The notes under the pieces: generated by a model
Databases searched by the model: none
Told to the model about the DNA's origin: nothing
Seen by the model: only the letters and a program-made list of their open reading frames with translations
Shown here: positions 15,366 through 24,761 of the stretch, piece after piece
Layout: the number at the start of each line of letters is the position of its first letter
How positions within the stretch are numbered: position 1 is the stretch's first letter
Assembly: GCA_019410665.1 (NCBI GenBank)
Contig: DXSD01000004.1
Location: 1 to 47,174, forward strand
Direction of reading: 5' to 3'
DNA length: 47,174 nt
Source of the DNA: Fusobacterium sp.
GTDB taxonomy: Bacteria; Fusobacteriota; Fusobacteriia; Fusobacteriales; Fusobacteriaceae
Program-made: the position numbers and the translations under genes

Positions 15366-15401
15366 TAACTTTTAATTATAATTAAAAAACAATTATTTTT
15401 T

Positions 15402-15439
15402 ATAGTCACTTTCTAACAAAGATAGTGACTATTTTTTTT
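15402..15439 (+). terminator. intrinsic terminator of dhaT
   Basis: ATAGTCACT (15402-15410) pairs perfectly with AGTGACTAT (15424-15432) and is followed by eight T residues. Confidence 0.85.
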
Positions 15440-15490
15440 ATCTCTGCTATAATCTAAGATATAATATTCTCGTTGGGGGAGGAGGATAAT

Positions 15491-16360
15491 ATGTTAAAAA
15501 ATTATAAAAAAGAGCTTCTATCTATTCAAAAAGATTTAATATCTATCACAAATATGGGAATTGTAATAATTGATACTGAAGGAGAGTATGTAACTGAAAA
15601 AAGTAATTATTGTGAATTTTGCAAACTTTTTAGAAAGAACTCTACTCTCAGTTTATTTTGTGAAAAGTGTGACCTTAAAGCTTTAAATAAAGTTTTACTA
15701 TCTAGAACTCCATATATTTACAGATGCCATTCTGGACTAATTGATGTTATTATTCCTATATTGTATGAAGGTGAAGTAATTGGTGCTTTTTTAATTGGAC
15801 AATTACTTCTTGAAGATAATGAGGATTTTAAGCTAGAAAAAATTTTAAAGGAAAATATTGGAAAAGATATTAATATTAAATTATTAGAAGAAAACTATAA
15901 CAAATTAACAAGAATTACTATAGAAAAACTTGAGAGTATAATACGTCTCATTTCTTATAGTACCTATTATATTGCTGATTGTATAAAAAATAAAAGATGG
16001 CTTACAATTGAAAATAAAATATATAAGAAAAAAATTGAATTAAGTAATTGCCAAATTGCACCAATAATTAAATACATTAATGAAAATATAAATGAGCATA
16101 TCTCTTTAAAATTAGGTGCTGAGCTTTGTAATATGAGTCAATCACAATTTGGAAGAGTATTTAAAAAAGAAACAGGTAAAAATTTCAAAGAATATATACT
16201 ATTAAAAAAAATAGAACAAGCTAAATTTTATATTAAAAACACCAATAAATCCCTAGGAGAAATTTCTGATTTTTTAGGATTTGAAGATAATAGTTATTTC
16301 ACTAAAACTTTTAAAAAAATAGAAGGAATCACCCCTAAACAATATAGAGAAAAGGAGTAG
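15491..16360 (+). CDS. AraC family regulator with PocR sensory domain
   Basis: A 289-residue cytoplasmic transcription regulator. The N-terminal part (about 8-165) is a PocR-type ligand domain with the cysteine pattern C41-x2-C44, C57-x2-C60 and C79-H80, as in PocR-like sensors of the pdu/dha genes. The C-terminal part (about 190-287) is an AraC helix-turn-helix pair: HISLKLGAELCNMSQSQFGRVFKKETG and LGEISDFLGFEDNSYFTKTFKK, ending ITPKQYRE. PocR relatives respond to 1,2- or 1,3-propanediol or related compounds; the ligand here is inferred. The start ATG at 15491 follows GGGGGAGGAGG. Two TATAAT-like boxes (15448-15453, 15460-15465) lie ahead without a clear -35. It probably controls dhaT and the divergent GlcG/HbpS-family gene through the repeats at 14044-14133. 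Confidence 0.9.
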   Translation: MLKNYKKELLSIQKDLISITNMGIVIIDTEGEYVTEKSNYCEFCKLFRKNSTLSLFCEKCDLKALNKVLLSRTPYIYRCHSGLIDVIIPILYEGEVIGAFLIGQLLLEDNEDFKLEKILKENIGKDINIKLLEENYNKLTRITIEKLESIIRLISYSTYYIADCIKNKRWLTIENKIYKKKIELSNCQIAPIIKYINENINEHISLKLGAELCNMSQSQFGRVFKKETGKNFKEYILLKKIEQAKFYIKNTNKSLGEISDFLGFEDNSYFTKTFKKIEGITPKQYREKE

Positions 16361-16376
16361 CAATACTACTCCTTTT
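16350..16376. terminator. bidirectional terminator containing both stop codons
   Basis: AAAAGGAGTAG (16350-16360), loop CAATA, CTACTCCTTTT (16366-16376): an 11-bp perfect stem with T runs on both strands. The TAG stop codons of the regulator and of the opposing membrane protein gene are the inner ends of the two arms. Confidence 0.85.
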
Positions 16377-16728
16377 CTTTTAACATCTTCTCAATTCTTC
16401 TAACTCTTTTGTCTATCTCATTTAATTTAAACTCTAAAGAGTTCAATATCCAAAACTGAAAATGACTTGCTCTTTGAGACTCATAGAACATCCATATAAT
16501 TTTAAAAACTCCCAAAAGAATAACTATCTCCAATGTTAAAAATAGTGTTATTTTTTGTAATCCAACTCCTAATATTAGTAATATTCCTATCAATATTACA
16601 AATATCAAACTTACAAGTTTGTGTTGTTTATTGTTTTTTCCACCTATTTCTCCTACAATATTTCTGATTCTCTCTTTTTCCTTTTTAAAATCATCTAGCT
16701 CCTGTCTTAAATGTTCGTCCTTTTCCAT
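16366..16728 (-). CDS. small two-pass membrane protein of unknown function
   Basis: I do not recognise this 120-residue protein. It has a charged helical N-terminus (about 1-37, RQELDDFKKEKERIRNIVGEIGG), two adjacent hydrophobic segments (about 40-58 and 61-80, rich in I, L and V) and a charged, probably coiled-coil C-terminus (LNEIDKRVRRIEKMLKEKE). Both ends are probably cytoplasmic. It is the last gene of the long minus-strand run, 32 nt after nadE, with GGGG ahead of its ATG, and stops inside a terminator stem. Confidence 0.75.
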   Translation of the reverse strand: MEKDEHLRQELDDFKKEKERIRNIVGEIGGKNNKQHKLVSLIFVILIGILLILGVGLQKITLFLTLEIVILLGVFKIIWMFYESQRASHFQFWILNSLEFKLNEIDKRVRRIEKMLKEKE

Positions 16729-16760
16729 TTAATTTCAACCCCTTATCTCTTAACTTTTTC

Positions 16761-17582
16761 CTATACTCCCCAATCTCTTGGATATCTAAATCCTGTTCCT
16801 ATACCTCTTGAGAAAACTTTAGCAATTACAGGCATAACCCTCTTATACTGCATAATTTTTGTTCTTTTAATAATTTTTTCAACTATCTCTTTAGAGTACC
16901 CTTCTTCTACAATCTCTTCTGCACTCTTTCTCTCTTCAACATACCTAAAAAGGATTTCATCTGCCATTTTATAAGAATATCCTAACTCTTGCTCATCAGT
17001 TTGACCTTCCCATAAATCGGCACTTGGTTTTTTATCTATTAACTCATTAGGAACACCCATATGTCTTGATAAATCCCAAACATGAGTTTTATACAGATCC
17101 CCAATAGCATTTATAGCTGAAGCTGAATCTCCAAATTGTGTTCCATAACCTAAAAGTAACTCTGTTTTATTAGATGTTCCTAATACTAGAGCATTTTCCT
17201 CAGCTGAATGATCAAATAGTATTGACATTCTCTCCCTTGCCATTTTATTTCCTTTTCTTAAGCTACTCATATCAGGATTCATAGCAAAATAAGCATCAAC
17301 CATTGGTGTTATTTCAACAAGTTTACTTTTTATTCCAGTTTTTTCAACTACTAATTTAGCATGTTCTACACTCTCTTTACTTGATGTCTTATATGGCATC
17401 ATTATTCCTAATACATTTTCTGGACCAAAAGCCTTTGCAGCTAAAAAAGCTACTAGAGCTGAATCTATTCCTCCAGAAAGTCCCAATACTACTTTTTTAA
17501 AGCCTACTTTTCCAGCTTCTTCTCTTAAAAAATTTACAAGTATCTCTTCTAAAACACTTAAATCTACATTCAGCTTTTCCAT
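16761..17582 (-). CDS. nadE: ammonia-dependent NAD+ synthetase NadE
   Basis: Makes NAD+ from nicotinic acid adenine dinucleotide, ATP and ammonia. The ATP pyrophosphatase P-loop [19 protein letters not shown] is near residue 38. [21 protein letters not shown] and [16 protein letters not shown], near residues 135 and 187, are the family's substrate loops. No N-terminal nitrilase domain is present, so it should use free ammonia. ATG at 17582 is preferred (273 residues) because GGAGG lies just ahead; the GTG at 17594 overlaps the rbgA stop. Confidence 0.95.
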   Translation of the reverse strand: MEKLNVDLSVLEEILVNFLREEAGKVGFKKVVLGLSGGIDSALVAFLAAKAFGPENVLGIMMPYKTSSKESVEHAKLVVEKTGIKSKLVEITPMVDAYFAMNPDMSSLRKGNKMARERMSILFDHSAEENALVLGTSNKTELLLGYGTQFGDSASAINAIGDLYKTHVWDLSRHMGVPNELIDKKPSADLWEGQTDEQELGYSYKMADEILFRYVEERKSAEEIVEEGYSKEIVEKIIKRTKIMQYKRVMPVIAKVFSRGIGTGFRYPRDWGV

Positions 17583-17593
17583 AAAATCCTCCA

Positions 17594-18457
17594 CTATCTA
17601 TCAAGTCCAAATTTTCCAAGTCTACAGTTTCTATAATCTCTAAGTACAGTATAAGCTGCTTGTTGTATATTTAAACTCTCTCCTTTATTGAACATCTTAC
17701 ATCTAAGAGCAATTTTTTCTAAAATCTCTCCCATTATCTCGCTTTTATCCTCATCTAAAAGTTTATATCTCTCTTTTAATACATTCCACATCTCATATCT
17801 TATCATTTTAGAGATAAGTATTCCAGCTATCTCTTCTATTGGAAGAATCTCATCTTTAATAGCTCCACTTATAGCAAGATTTTGTCCTACCTCTTCACTT
17901 TCAAATTTTGGCCAAAGTATTCCAGGCATATCTAAAAGTTCAAGTCCCTCTTTTATTCTTACCCATTGTTTTCCCTTAGTAAATCCCGGTTTATTTCCTA
18001 CCCCAGCACTATTTTTTCCAACAATTCTATTTATAAGTCTTGACTTTCCAACATTTGGTATTCCAACAACCATAAGTCTAGTATTGACTTTTCTAAGCCC
18101 TTTAGCCATCATCTTTTCTTTTTTCTCTGCTGATACTTTATCAATTATTGAATATAGTGCTTTTATATTAAAACCTGTTTCAGCACTTATCTCTAATACT
18201 TCATCAGCAAAGTTATTTTCTATAAAATATTTTTTCCAATAAGCTAATTCCTTTTTCTCTACAAGGTCAGCTTTATTTAAAACAATTACTCTTTTTTTAT
18301 TTTTTGCAAAAACTGTAATATCTGGATTTTTACTTGATATAGGAATTCTAGCATCTACAACTTCTAAAACTATATCTATAAGTTGCATATTATCCTTTAT
18401 CAAGTCTTTTGTTTTTTTCATATGTCCAGGATACCAGTTAATTTTTGTCATTGACAT
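17594..18457 (-). CDS. rbgA: ribosome biogenesis GTPase YlqF/RbgA
   Basis: Circularly permuted GTPase that acts late in assembly of the 50S ribosomal subunit. The motif order is permuted as expected: VLNKADLV (G4) near residue 80, then [16 protein letters not shown] (G1) near 133, then [10 protein letters not shown] (G3) near 178. The N-terminal [11 protein letters not shown] and the helical C-terminal domain complete the 287-residue protein. AAGGAG is 6 nt before the ATG, though another in-frame ATG two codons later could also serve. It lies 12 nt after rsmI and 11 nt before nadE. Confidence 0.94.
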   Translation of the reverse strand: MSMTKINWYPGHMKKTKDLIKDNMQLIDIVLEVVDARIPISSKNPDITVFAKNKKRVIVLNKADLVEKKELAYWKKYFIENNFADEVLEISAETGFNIKALYSIIDKVSAEKKEKMMAKGLRKVNTRLMVVGIPNVGKSRLINRIVGKNSAGVGNKPGFTKGKQWVRIKEGLELLDMPGILWPKFESEEVGQNLAISGAIKDEILPIEEIAGILISKMIRYEMWNVLKERYKLLDEDKSEIMGEILEKIALRCKMFNKGESLNIQQAAYTVLRDYRNCRLGKFGLDR

Positions 18458-18469
18458 AATTTACTCCTT

Positions 18470-19135
18470 TTAATCCTCTATTCCTTTAATCAAAAGAACT
18501 ATCTCTCCCTTAATTGGATTTTTAGATAATCTCTCTATAAGTTCAGTAGTAGTTCCTCTCATTATCTCTTCATAAATCTTAGTTATCTCTCTTATTATAA
18601 CTACCTCTCTTACACCTATAAACTCTTCAATATCTCTAAGTGTTTTTTCTATTCTAAATGGAGACTCATAGATAACTATTGTTCTCTCTTCAGTAGCTAG
18701 AGATTTCAAAAGAGTTTGTCTTCCTTTTTTCTTAGGTAAAAATCCTTCAAAACAGAATCTTCTCATACTGATACCAGCTACTGATGCTGAAGCTGTAAGA
18801 GCACTAGCTCCAGGAATAGGAACTACTTTTATTCCCTCTTTGTGAGCTGCATCTACTAATTCATACCCTGGATCAGATATACACGGAGTTCCTGCATCTG
18901 TTACTAAAGCTATATTTTTATCCTCTTTTAAAAGATTTATTATATTTGTTATCTGATGCATCTTAGTGAACTCATCATATCTATACACAGTATTTTCTAT
19001 TTCAAAATGATTTAATAATTTTTTTGTAACTCTTGTATCTTCAGCAAAAATATAGTCTACCTCTTTTAAGATACGTATTCCTCTTAAAGTCATATCTTCA
19101 AGATTTCCAATAGGTGTTGCCACTATATATAACAT
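18470..19135 (-). CDS. rsmI: 16S rRNA (cytidine1402-2'-O)-methyltransferase RsmI
   Basis: Methylates the 2'-O of C1402 in the 30S decoding centre. LYIVATPIGNLEDMTLRGIRIL at the start, FAEDTRVTKKLL, LVTDAGTPCISDPGYELV near residue 77 and VPIPGASALTASASVAG near 104 identify the tetrapyrrole-methylase-like family. At 221 residues it lacks the extra C-terminal domain of about 50 residues seen in E. coli RsmI; the SAM-binding core is complete. AGGAGAAG precedes the ATG. Confidence 0.94.
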   Translation of the reverse strand: MLYIVATPIGNLEDMTLRGIRILKEVDYIFAEDTRVTKKLLNHFEIENTVYRYDEFTKMHQITNIINLLKEDKNIALVTDAGTPCISDPGYELVDAAHKEGIKVVPIPGASALTASASVAGISMRRFCFEGFLPKKKGRQTLLKSLATEERTIVIYESPFRIEKTLRDIEEFIGVREVVIIREITKIYEEIMRGTTTELIERLSKNPIKGEIVLLIKGIED

Positions 19136-19147
19136 ATTTATCTTCTC

Positions 19148-20458
19148 CTATTTTTTATTTAAAAGCATTCCTTTTAAAATTCCTACTGCTGTTTCAAGTT
19201 GAATATCTTGATGATTTTCAAACTCTTTTGCTTCTTTTTCTCCAACAACTTCTTTTATAAGCTCTTTTTTATTTTCCTTAGTTCCTTTTTCATCTATGTT
19301 AGTAACTACACTGTCAAAAAGCATATATCCTTCTTTTTCCTCTACCACTACATCTGGTTCTATTCCTATTCCATGGATACACACTCCACTTGGTGTATAA
19401 TATTTAGCAATAGTAAGTTTTATTCCATCACCATCTGGTAAAGTAACTAAAGTTTGTACACTTCCCTTTCCAAAACTCTTCTCTCCTACTAAGATACCTC
19501 TCTTATTATCTTTTATAGCTCCAGAAACAATTTCAGAAGCAGAAGCACTTCCACCATTAATAAGGATTACAAGTGGGAAATCTCCATAATATTTTCCCTC
19601 TCTATTAGAAACTTGTTCCTCTCCATCTTTCGATTTTACACTTACTACTCTTCCCTCTTTTAAAAACATTGAAGAGATTTTTATAGCTTGGTCTAAAGCC
19701 CCACCTGGGTTACTTCTTAAATCAAAAACTAAAGCTTTCATTCCTTGTTTTTGTAAATTTTCTAAAGCTTTTGCTACATCTGGATAAACATTTTCTCCAA
19801 ATTGAGTAAGTCTAAGGTATCCTATCTTATTTTTCTCATCTACCATTTTACTCTTAACATATTTTAATTCAACAACTGCTCTAGTTATCTCTATCTCTTT
19901 AGGATCTTTAACTCCCTCTCTTACCACAGTAACTTTTACTTTTGTATTCTCTTTTCCTTTTAATTTTTCAACTGCTTCTTCACTTGTAAGATTATATGTA
20001 GATTCTCCATCTATAGCTATTATCTTATCCTTTGGTTTCATTCCAGCTTTAAAGCCAGGTCCATCTTCAATAGGAGATACTACTACTAGTGGTTCATTAA
20101 CTCTCTTTTGAACTACCATTCCTACTCCTACATATTTTCCTTTAATATCCTCTTGAAAACTTTCCAATTGTTCCTTAGTAAAATAGTTAGAATGAGGATC
20201 TCCTAAAGACTCTATCATTCCCTTTAAAGCTCCCTGCATAAGAGATTTTTTGTCTACTTCTTTTTCACCAACATAGTTTTGATTGATGACATCCATTATA
20301 TCAGATAGCTCTTTTAATTGTCTGATATTTGATAAAAATCCAATAGATTCCTCACTTGTTTTAGTAGTTTCTTTACTCTCCTCTTTAGCAAAACAATTTG
20401 TAAAAATCAATACTGCTAGAAGAGCTATTACCAATCTGTTCTTAAGTATCCCTTTCAT
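19148..20458 (-). CDS. ctpA: carboxyl-terminal processing protease CtpA (S41)
   Basis: Periplasmic serine protease with a Sec signal peptide (hydrophobic stretch about 9-22, then FAKEE). A PDZ domain follows at about 100-185, and the S41 catalytic part holds GGSASASEI, with Ser306 and Glu309, and GEKSFGKGSVQT, with Lys331. The Ser-Lys spacing of 25 residues matches the family. Members trim C-termini of envelope proteins and peptidoglycan hydrolases. A cysteine (Cys22) in the signal region is not in a proper lipobox, so it is probably not a lipoprotein. Its ATG overlaps the tlyA stop by 4 nt (ATGA). Confidence 0.93.
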   Translation of the reverse strand: MKGILKNRLVIALLAVLIFTNCFAKEESKETTKTSEESIGFLSNIRQLKELSDIMDVINQNYVGEKEVDKKSLMQGALKGMIESLGDPHSNYFTKEQLESFQEDIKGKYVGVGMVVQKRVNEPLVVVSPIEDGPGFKAGMKPKDKIIAIDGESTYNLTSEEAVEKLKGKENTKVKVTVVREGVKDPKEIEITRAVVELKYVKSKMVDEKNKIGYLRLTQFGENVYPDVAKALENLQKQGMKALVFDLRSNPGGALDQAIKISSMFLKEGRVVSVKSKDGEEQVSNREGKYYGDFPLVILINGGSASASEIVSGAIKDNKRGILVGEKSFGKGSVQTLVTLPDGDGIKLTIAKYYTPSGVCIHGIGIEPDVVVEEKEGYMLFDSVVTNIDEKGTKENKKELIKEVVGEKEAKEFENHQDIQLETAVGILKGMLLNKK

Positions 20459-21264
20459 ATTGTACCTCCTAAGGTTTTTCCTCTCTCTACTATACTTTCT
20501 ATATTTATATCTACCTCTTTAGAACTATCCTTCCCAAAGATAGATATATATTCTATATTTCCCTTTGTTCCCGTAATAGGAGAGTAATCCAATCCTTCTA
20601 AATATAAATCATTTTTCTTACAATACTCTATTATATTCCCAATTACATCTATATGTTTAGTGGCATCTTTTACTATTCCACCTTTTTCAATATACTCTTT
20701 TTCCACTTCAAACTGCGGTTTTATAAGTGCCATAAGCTTAGTATCTGGTTTAAAAAATTTTATTAAATCCTCTATTATTTTCTTTATAGATATAAAAGAG
20801 ACATCCATTACTATATAATCAACTTTATTTCCATCTATATCTTCAAGAGTCAAATCCTTTATATGCATATTTTCAAGAGATTTAACTTGTGGATTATTTC
20901 TAAGTTTCCAATCTAATTGATTAGTTCCAACATCTACTGAATATACAAATTCAGCTCCATTTTGTAGAGCACAATCTGTAAATCCTCCTGTTGAAGCTCC
21001 CACATCTAGTACTTTTTTCCCTGTAAAATCCATATTAAAAACTGATACAGCTTTTTCTAATTTTAAACCACCACGGCTTACATACTTTAATGTATCTCCC
21101 TTTATTCTTATATTAGGTTCTTTATCTAGCTTTATAATTGTTCCACTTTTATCTATCTTTTTCTCATCTACTATAACAAGTCCTGCCATAATAGCCCTTT
21201 GAGCTCTCTCTTTATCTGGAAAAAAACCTCTTTTTACCAGTAGAACATCTAACCTTTCTTTCAT
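20455..21264 (-). CDS. tlyA: TlyA family rRNA 2'-O-methyltransferase
   Basis: Predicted rRNA cytidine 2'-O-methyltransferase, often misnamed hemolysin. An N-terminal S4 RNA-binding domain (RLDVLLVKRGFFPDKERAQRAIMAGLV) is followed by the FtsJ-like domain: DVGASTGGFTDCALQNGA near residue 85, VMDVSFISIKKI near 148 and ALIKPQFEVEKEYIEKGGIV near 175. At 269 residues it is full length. It follows the HD-domain gene by 8 nt and overlaps ctpA. Confidence 0.92.
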   Translation of the reverse strand: MKERLDVLLVKRGFFPDKERAQRAIMAGLVIVDEKKIDKSGTIIKLDKEPNIRIKGDTLKYVSRGGLKLEKAVSVFNMDFTGKKVLDVGASTGGFTDCALQNGAEFVYSVDVGTNQLDWKLRNNPQVKSLENMHIKDLTLEDIDGNKVDYIVMDVSFISIKKIIEDLIKFFKPDTKLMALIKPQFEVEKEYIEKGGIVKDATKHIDVIGNIIEYCKKNDLYLEGLDYSPITGTKGNIEYISIFGKDSSKEVDINIESIVERGKTLGGTI

Positions 21265-21272
21265 AATACACC

Positions 21273-22097
21273 TCAGTTTTTAAATATCTCTTCATCTATC
21301 ATATATGGTAATAAAGGACTTTCTAACATAATATTTTTAAATCCCTTCTTATCAACTACTCTTTTTAACTTCTCAGTTTCCCTTACTCTTTGAATAAAGA
21401 AATTATCTCCTATTGGAATTTTCTTATTTTTCTTATAATAGTTTAAAAGTTGTTTAGTTGTCTTTACCTTAAGTTCCTGTTTTGCTCTTTTTAATCTATC
21501 TTTTACAACTCCTTGAGTACAATTTAATTTCTCTGGAATATCATCTAATTGTACTCCCTTTGCAAGTAGTTCCAATATTTTATCTGCTCCAATAGGATTT
21601 ATTCTATGGTATTTAGCTGAGTACATATCCGCTCTGTGTACTATGTGAGCTTCTTTACTATTAGGTTGGATCTTCCCCCATTTTCCATGATGAGATAATA
21701 CTATGTGAATAATATTTTTTCTAATATTTTCTTTTATCTCTACACCTACTTTTTCCTCTATCTCTTTTAATACTTTTTCAGCTTCCTTTGTTATATATTC
21801 AGGTTTCTTTAACATCATTTGAGAATGGGAAAACTTTTCCTCTGTTTTTCTTATACTTCCCTTACTTAAATCATGAATTATAATACCTATAGTTAATGCG
21901 AAAAAATCCACTCTCTCTTTAGCTTCTAAGTAAGTTCTATAATCTCTTTTTAGTTCATCAATAGATATCTTTAAAACATCATATGTATGTGTAGAAACTT
22001 TTACCCCTTGATCATCAAAAAGCTCTAAATCCTGTACCATCTCTAAATCTAAAAGAGAAGTTATAAATTCCAATGCTTTTTTATTTTTTTCCTGCAT
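21273..22097 (-). CDS. HD-domain phosphohydrolase with C-terminal helix-turn-helix
   Basis: A 274-residue cytoplasmic protein with a metal-binding HD domain: His37, the HD pair His75-Asp76 in GIIIHDLSKG, His136-His137 in LSHHGKWG and Asp157 in HRADMYSAK. The HHG.WG block recalls the HD part of the exoribonuclease YhaM, but no OB-fold domain is present. After it, about 174-217 (LLAKGVQLDDIPEKLNCTQGVVKDRLKRAKQELKV) reads like a sigma-4/LuxR-type helix-turn-helix, so it may bind nucleic acid. The start lies inside the end of dxs (17-nt overlap, other frame), implying coupled translation. Substrate unknown; a nuclease or nucleotide phosphohydrolase is likely. Confidence 0.78.
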   Translation of the reverse strand: MQEKNKKALEFITSLLDLEMVQDLELFDDQGVKVSTHTYDVLKISIDELKRDYRTYLEAKERVDFFALTIGIIIHDLSKGSIRKTEEKFSHSQMMLKKPEYITKEAEKVLKEIEEKVGVEIKENIRKNIIHIVLSHHGKWGKIQPNSKEAHIVHRADMYSAKYHRINPIGADKILELLAKGVQLDDIPEKLNCTQGVVKDRLKRAKQELKVKTTKQLLNYYKKNKKIPIGDNFFIQRVRETEKLKRVVDKKGFKNIMLESPLLPYMIDEEIFKN

Positions 22098-23907
22098 CTA
22101 TTTTTTCCTCAATTCTTCCTATTAAATTCTCGCCTCTCAATCCAAACTCTTCTAAAAGCTCTCCTCTTTTGCCATGAGGGATAGCTCCTTGTTTTAAAGC
22201 TATTTTTATTACTCTTACATCGATCTCTCTTTCATTATAAAAATCAATTATACTACTTCCAAAAGAGTTTTTCTCATAGGCCTCTTCTAAAACAAAAATA
22301 TTCTCATACTTCTTTGAACATTCCATTAAATAATTTTCATCTAAAGGTCTTAATGTAGATGCATTAACTATTGTTGCATCTATACCTCTTAATTTCAATT
22401 GCTCATCTATATCTAAAATCTCTTTTACCATACTTCCTGTAGCTATAAAGAGATTGTTTTTTCCTTGCTTTATCTCTTTCCACTTTCCAAATTCAAAACT
22501 TCCTACCTCTTGTGAGTTATACTCTACCTCTCTAGGTATTCTAATAACTAGAGGTCCACTTTGAAATTCTTTAGAAAACTCTAATATTTCGACTAACTCT
22601 TTAGAAGTTGCTGGTGCTACTACACTATAATTAGGGATAGTTAAAAATATTGATAAATCATATAGTCCATTGTGTGTCTTTCCATCTTCTCCTACAATAC
22701 CAGCTCTATCAACTACAAATCTAACAGGTAAATTTTGTAGAGATATGTCATGAATAAGTTGGCTATAAGCTCTTTGTAAAAAAGTTGAATAGATCACTAC
22801 ATATGGCTTCTTCCCTTGTGTAGCAAGTCCTCCTGCAAAAGTTACTGCATGTCCTTCAGCTATTCCAGTATCTATTGCTCTTTCTGGAAATCTTTTAAAA
22901 AACTCTCCTAGACCAGTTCCTTTTACCATTCCAGAACATATAGCATATATATCTTCATCCTTTTCTCCTAAGTTAACTATCTCTTTTCCAAATATATTAG
23001 AATAAATTTTAGAGCTTGCTCCAGTATTTCCAGTTTTTAAATCAAAAGGAGAAATCCCATGAAATTTCTCTTGATCCTCTTCAGCAAAAGAGTATCCTTT
23101 TCCCTTTTGAGTTTTTACATGGATAAATATAGGTCCCTCTATATTTTTAACTTTATTTAATGTTGACAATAACTCCTCTATATTATGTCCATCTAAAACA
23201 CCAAAAAATTTAAATCCTAGGCTCTCTAACATGCTTAAAGGAAGAAAGAAATTTTTTACAGAAAACTCCATTCTCTCTAAAGTGTTCGATACTCTGTTAG
23301 CTATTTTTACTTTTTTAATCAATCCTTTGATATCATCTCTAAGATTCATATACTGCTCACTTACCATAAATTTCCCAAAAAAACGCGAAAGCGAACCTAC
23401 ATTCTTTCCTATTGACATCTCATTGTCATTTAAAATTACTATGACATTTTTAAGTTTACTTCCTCCAATATTATTTAAAGCTTCTAAAGAGTGTCCATTG
23501 GAAATAGAAGCATCTCCTACTACAACTATTACTTTCTTTTCAGGAGAAGCCATTGCTATTCCAGCTCCAGCTGACAGAGCTGTTCCAGCATGCCCTGCTA
23601 TAAAAGGATCTGCATCACTCTCTTTTGGATCTGTAAAAGGACCTACTCCCCCTCTCTTTCTCAATGTGGTAAATCTCTCATCTCTTCCAGTTAACAGTTT
23701 ATGAACATATGATTGATGCCCCACATCAAAAAGAAGTCTATCCTCAAAAAAATTAAAAGTTTTATGTAAAGCTAAAGTTAGCTCCACTATTCCAAGGTTA
23801 GAAGATAGATGCCCTCCATTTTTACTTACAGTTTCAATGAGAATCTCTCTTATTTCCTGTGCTTTCTTTTTCATTTCTTCAATATTCATACTTTGTATAT
23901 TTTCCAT
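22081..23907 (-). CDS. dxs: 1-deoxy-D-xylulose-5-phosphate synthase
   Basis: Thiamine diphosphate enzyme that joins pyruvate and glyceraldehyde 3-phosphate in the first step of the MEP isoprenoid pathway. GGHLSSNLGIVELTLALH near residue 31, DVGHQSYVHKLLTGR near 61, and the cofactor motif GDASISNGHSLEALNN near 151 are intact. The C-terminal transketolase half has DTGIAEGHAVTFAGGLA near 347. Length is 608 residues. It precedes an HD-domain gene by overlap and follows the PAP2-like gene by 5 nt. IspA further along the window uses its downstream products. Confidence 0.96.
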   Translation of the reverse strand: MENIQSMNIEEMKKKAQEIREILIETVSKNGGHLSSNLGIVELTLALHKTFNFFEDRLLFDVGHQSYVHKLLTGRDERFTTLRKRGGVGPFTDPKESDADPFIAGHAGTALSAGAGIAMASPEKKVIVVVGDASISNGHSLEALNNIGGSKLKNVIVILNDNEMSIGKNVGSLSRFFGKFMVSEQYMNLRDDIKGLIKKVKIANRVSNTLERMEFSVKNFFLPLSMLESLGFKFFGVLDGHNIEELLSTLNKVKNIEGPIFIHVKTQKGKGYSFAEEDQEKFHGISPFDLKTGNTGASSKIYSNIFGKEIVNLGEKDEDIYAICSGMVKGTGLGEFFKRFPERAIDTGIAEGHAVTFAGGLATQGKKPYVVIYSTFLQRAYSQLIHDISLQNLPVRFVVDRAGIVGEDGKTHNGLYDLSIFLTIPNYSVVAPATSKELVEILEFSKEFQSGPLVIRIPREVEYNSQEVGSFEFGKWKEIKQGKNNLFIATGSMVKEILDIDEQLKLRGIDATIVNASTLRPLDENYLMECSKKYENIFVLEEAYEKNSFGSSIIDFYNEREIDVRVIKIALKQGAIPHGKRGELLEEFGLRGENLIGRIEEKIDAGKK

Positions 23908-23912
23908 CTACT

Positions 23913-24398
23913 CTACCCCTGTAAATACTTAGTAAAAGATAATCCTACCACTATTCCTAAGATACACCCTATTAAAACCTCAAAAGGTGTATGACCTAGT
24001 AGTTCTTTTAATTTCTCACTTTTCTCTCTTCCAAAATACTTTTCGTATCTTTTCTCTCCCAACATGAGAGGAATCTTCTCAACAAATTGATTTATTACCC
24101 CAGCTTGTTTTCCTGCTGCTCTTCTTATTCCAGTAGCATCATACATAACTATTCCTGATAAAATAATTGAAATAGCAAACATATCACTAGTAATCCCATC
24201 TCTAATTCCAATACAAGTTGTCAAACAAGAGACAGTAGAACTATGGGAACTGGGCATTCCTCCAGTTTCCCACATTCTTCTTATATTAATTTTCCCATCT
24301 CTAAAAATAGTTGTCAAAACTTTATAAAACTGAGCTATAAACCATGCTATAAACACTACATCTAAGACTCTGTTTCCAAAAATTATTCCGGGACTCAT
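23913..24398 (-). CDS. divergent PAP2 family membrane protein (DUF212)
   Basis: A 161-residue membrane protein of the YuiD-like DUF212 family, related to PAP2 acid phosphatases. GGMPSSHSSTVSCL near residue 46 carries the SxxHS phosphatase signature, preceded by KINIRRMWETGG. YDATGIRRAAGKQA near 105 is the other family block. Four or so hydrophobic segments are visible, the last at about 138-155. By context with dxs, a role in polyprenyl phosphate or lipid phosphate turnover is possible, but the substrate is not known. Confidence 0.88.
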   Translation of the reverse strand: MSPGIIFGNRVLDVVFIAWFIAQFYKVLTTIFRDGKINIRRMWETGGMPSSHSSTVSCLTTCIGIRDGITSDMFAISIILSGIVMYDATGIRRAAGKQAGVINQFVEKIPLMLGEKRYEKYFGREKSEKLKELLGHTPFEVLIGCILGIVVGLSFTKYLQG

Positions 24399-24423
24399 AT
24401 AAATCTATCCCCTTTCTTTATTT

Positions 24424-24729
24424 TTAAATATTTTTTAATTCTAAAGAGATCACTGGTTTATCCTTATTCTCTTTAAATAGTATTATTGTTCTTCCAATAA
24501 TACCTACAACTTCAAACTCTTTGCATTGTGAAAGTTGCTCCATTATATCTAACTTTTCCTCTTCACAGTTTTGAAGTATTTTTACTTTTATAAGTTCTCT
24601 TGACTCAATAGCATCTAAAATACTTTGTATTAAGTTTTCACTTACTCCATCTTTTCCTATTCTTACTAGTGCATCTAAATCATGTGCCTTTTTTCTTAAA
24701 TATGCTCTTCTTTTACTTGTTAATTCCAT
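24424..24729 (-). CDS. yhbY: ribosome assembly RNA-binding protein YhbY (CRM domain)
   Basis: A 101-residue single CRM-domain protein that binds pre-50S ribosomes. LTSKRRAYLRKKAHDLDALVRIGKDGVSENLIQSI is the CRM opening, with the GxxG-type loop RIGKDGV, followed by ELIKVKIL and FEVVGIIGRTIILFKE near the end. Full length for the family. It follows the RNase J gene by 32 nt with TAAGGAG ahead. Confidence 0.93.
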   Translation of the reverse strand: MELTSKRRAYLRKKAHDLDALVRIGKDGVSENLIQSILDAIESRELIKVKILQNCEEEKLDIMEQLSQCKEFEVVGIIGRTIILFKENKDKPVISLELKNI

Positions 24730-24761
24730 TCTTATCTCCTTATTTTTATCTCTTAATTATT

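Noticed and set aside
17688..18242. 184-codon open frame on the plus strand opposite rbgA
   Set aside because: Same reasons: antisense to the conserved GTPase motifs, and no start signal.
20389..20400. CtpA as a lipoprotein through Cys22 of its signal region
   Set aside because: The residues before the cysteine (F, T, N) do not form a lipobox; an ordinary signal peptide fits better.
23231..23704. 157-codon open frame on the plus strand opposite dxs
   Set aside because: Antisense to the conserved dxs core, low-complexity composition, no family resemblance.
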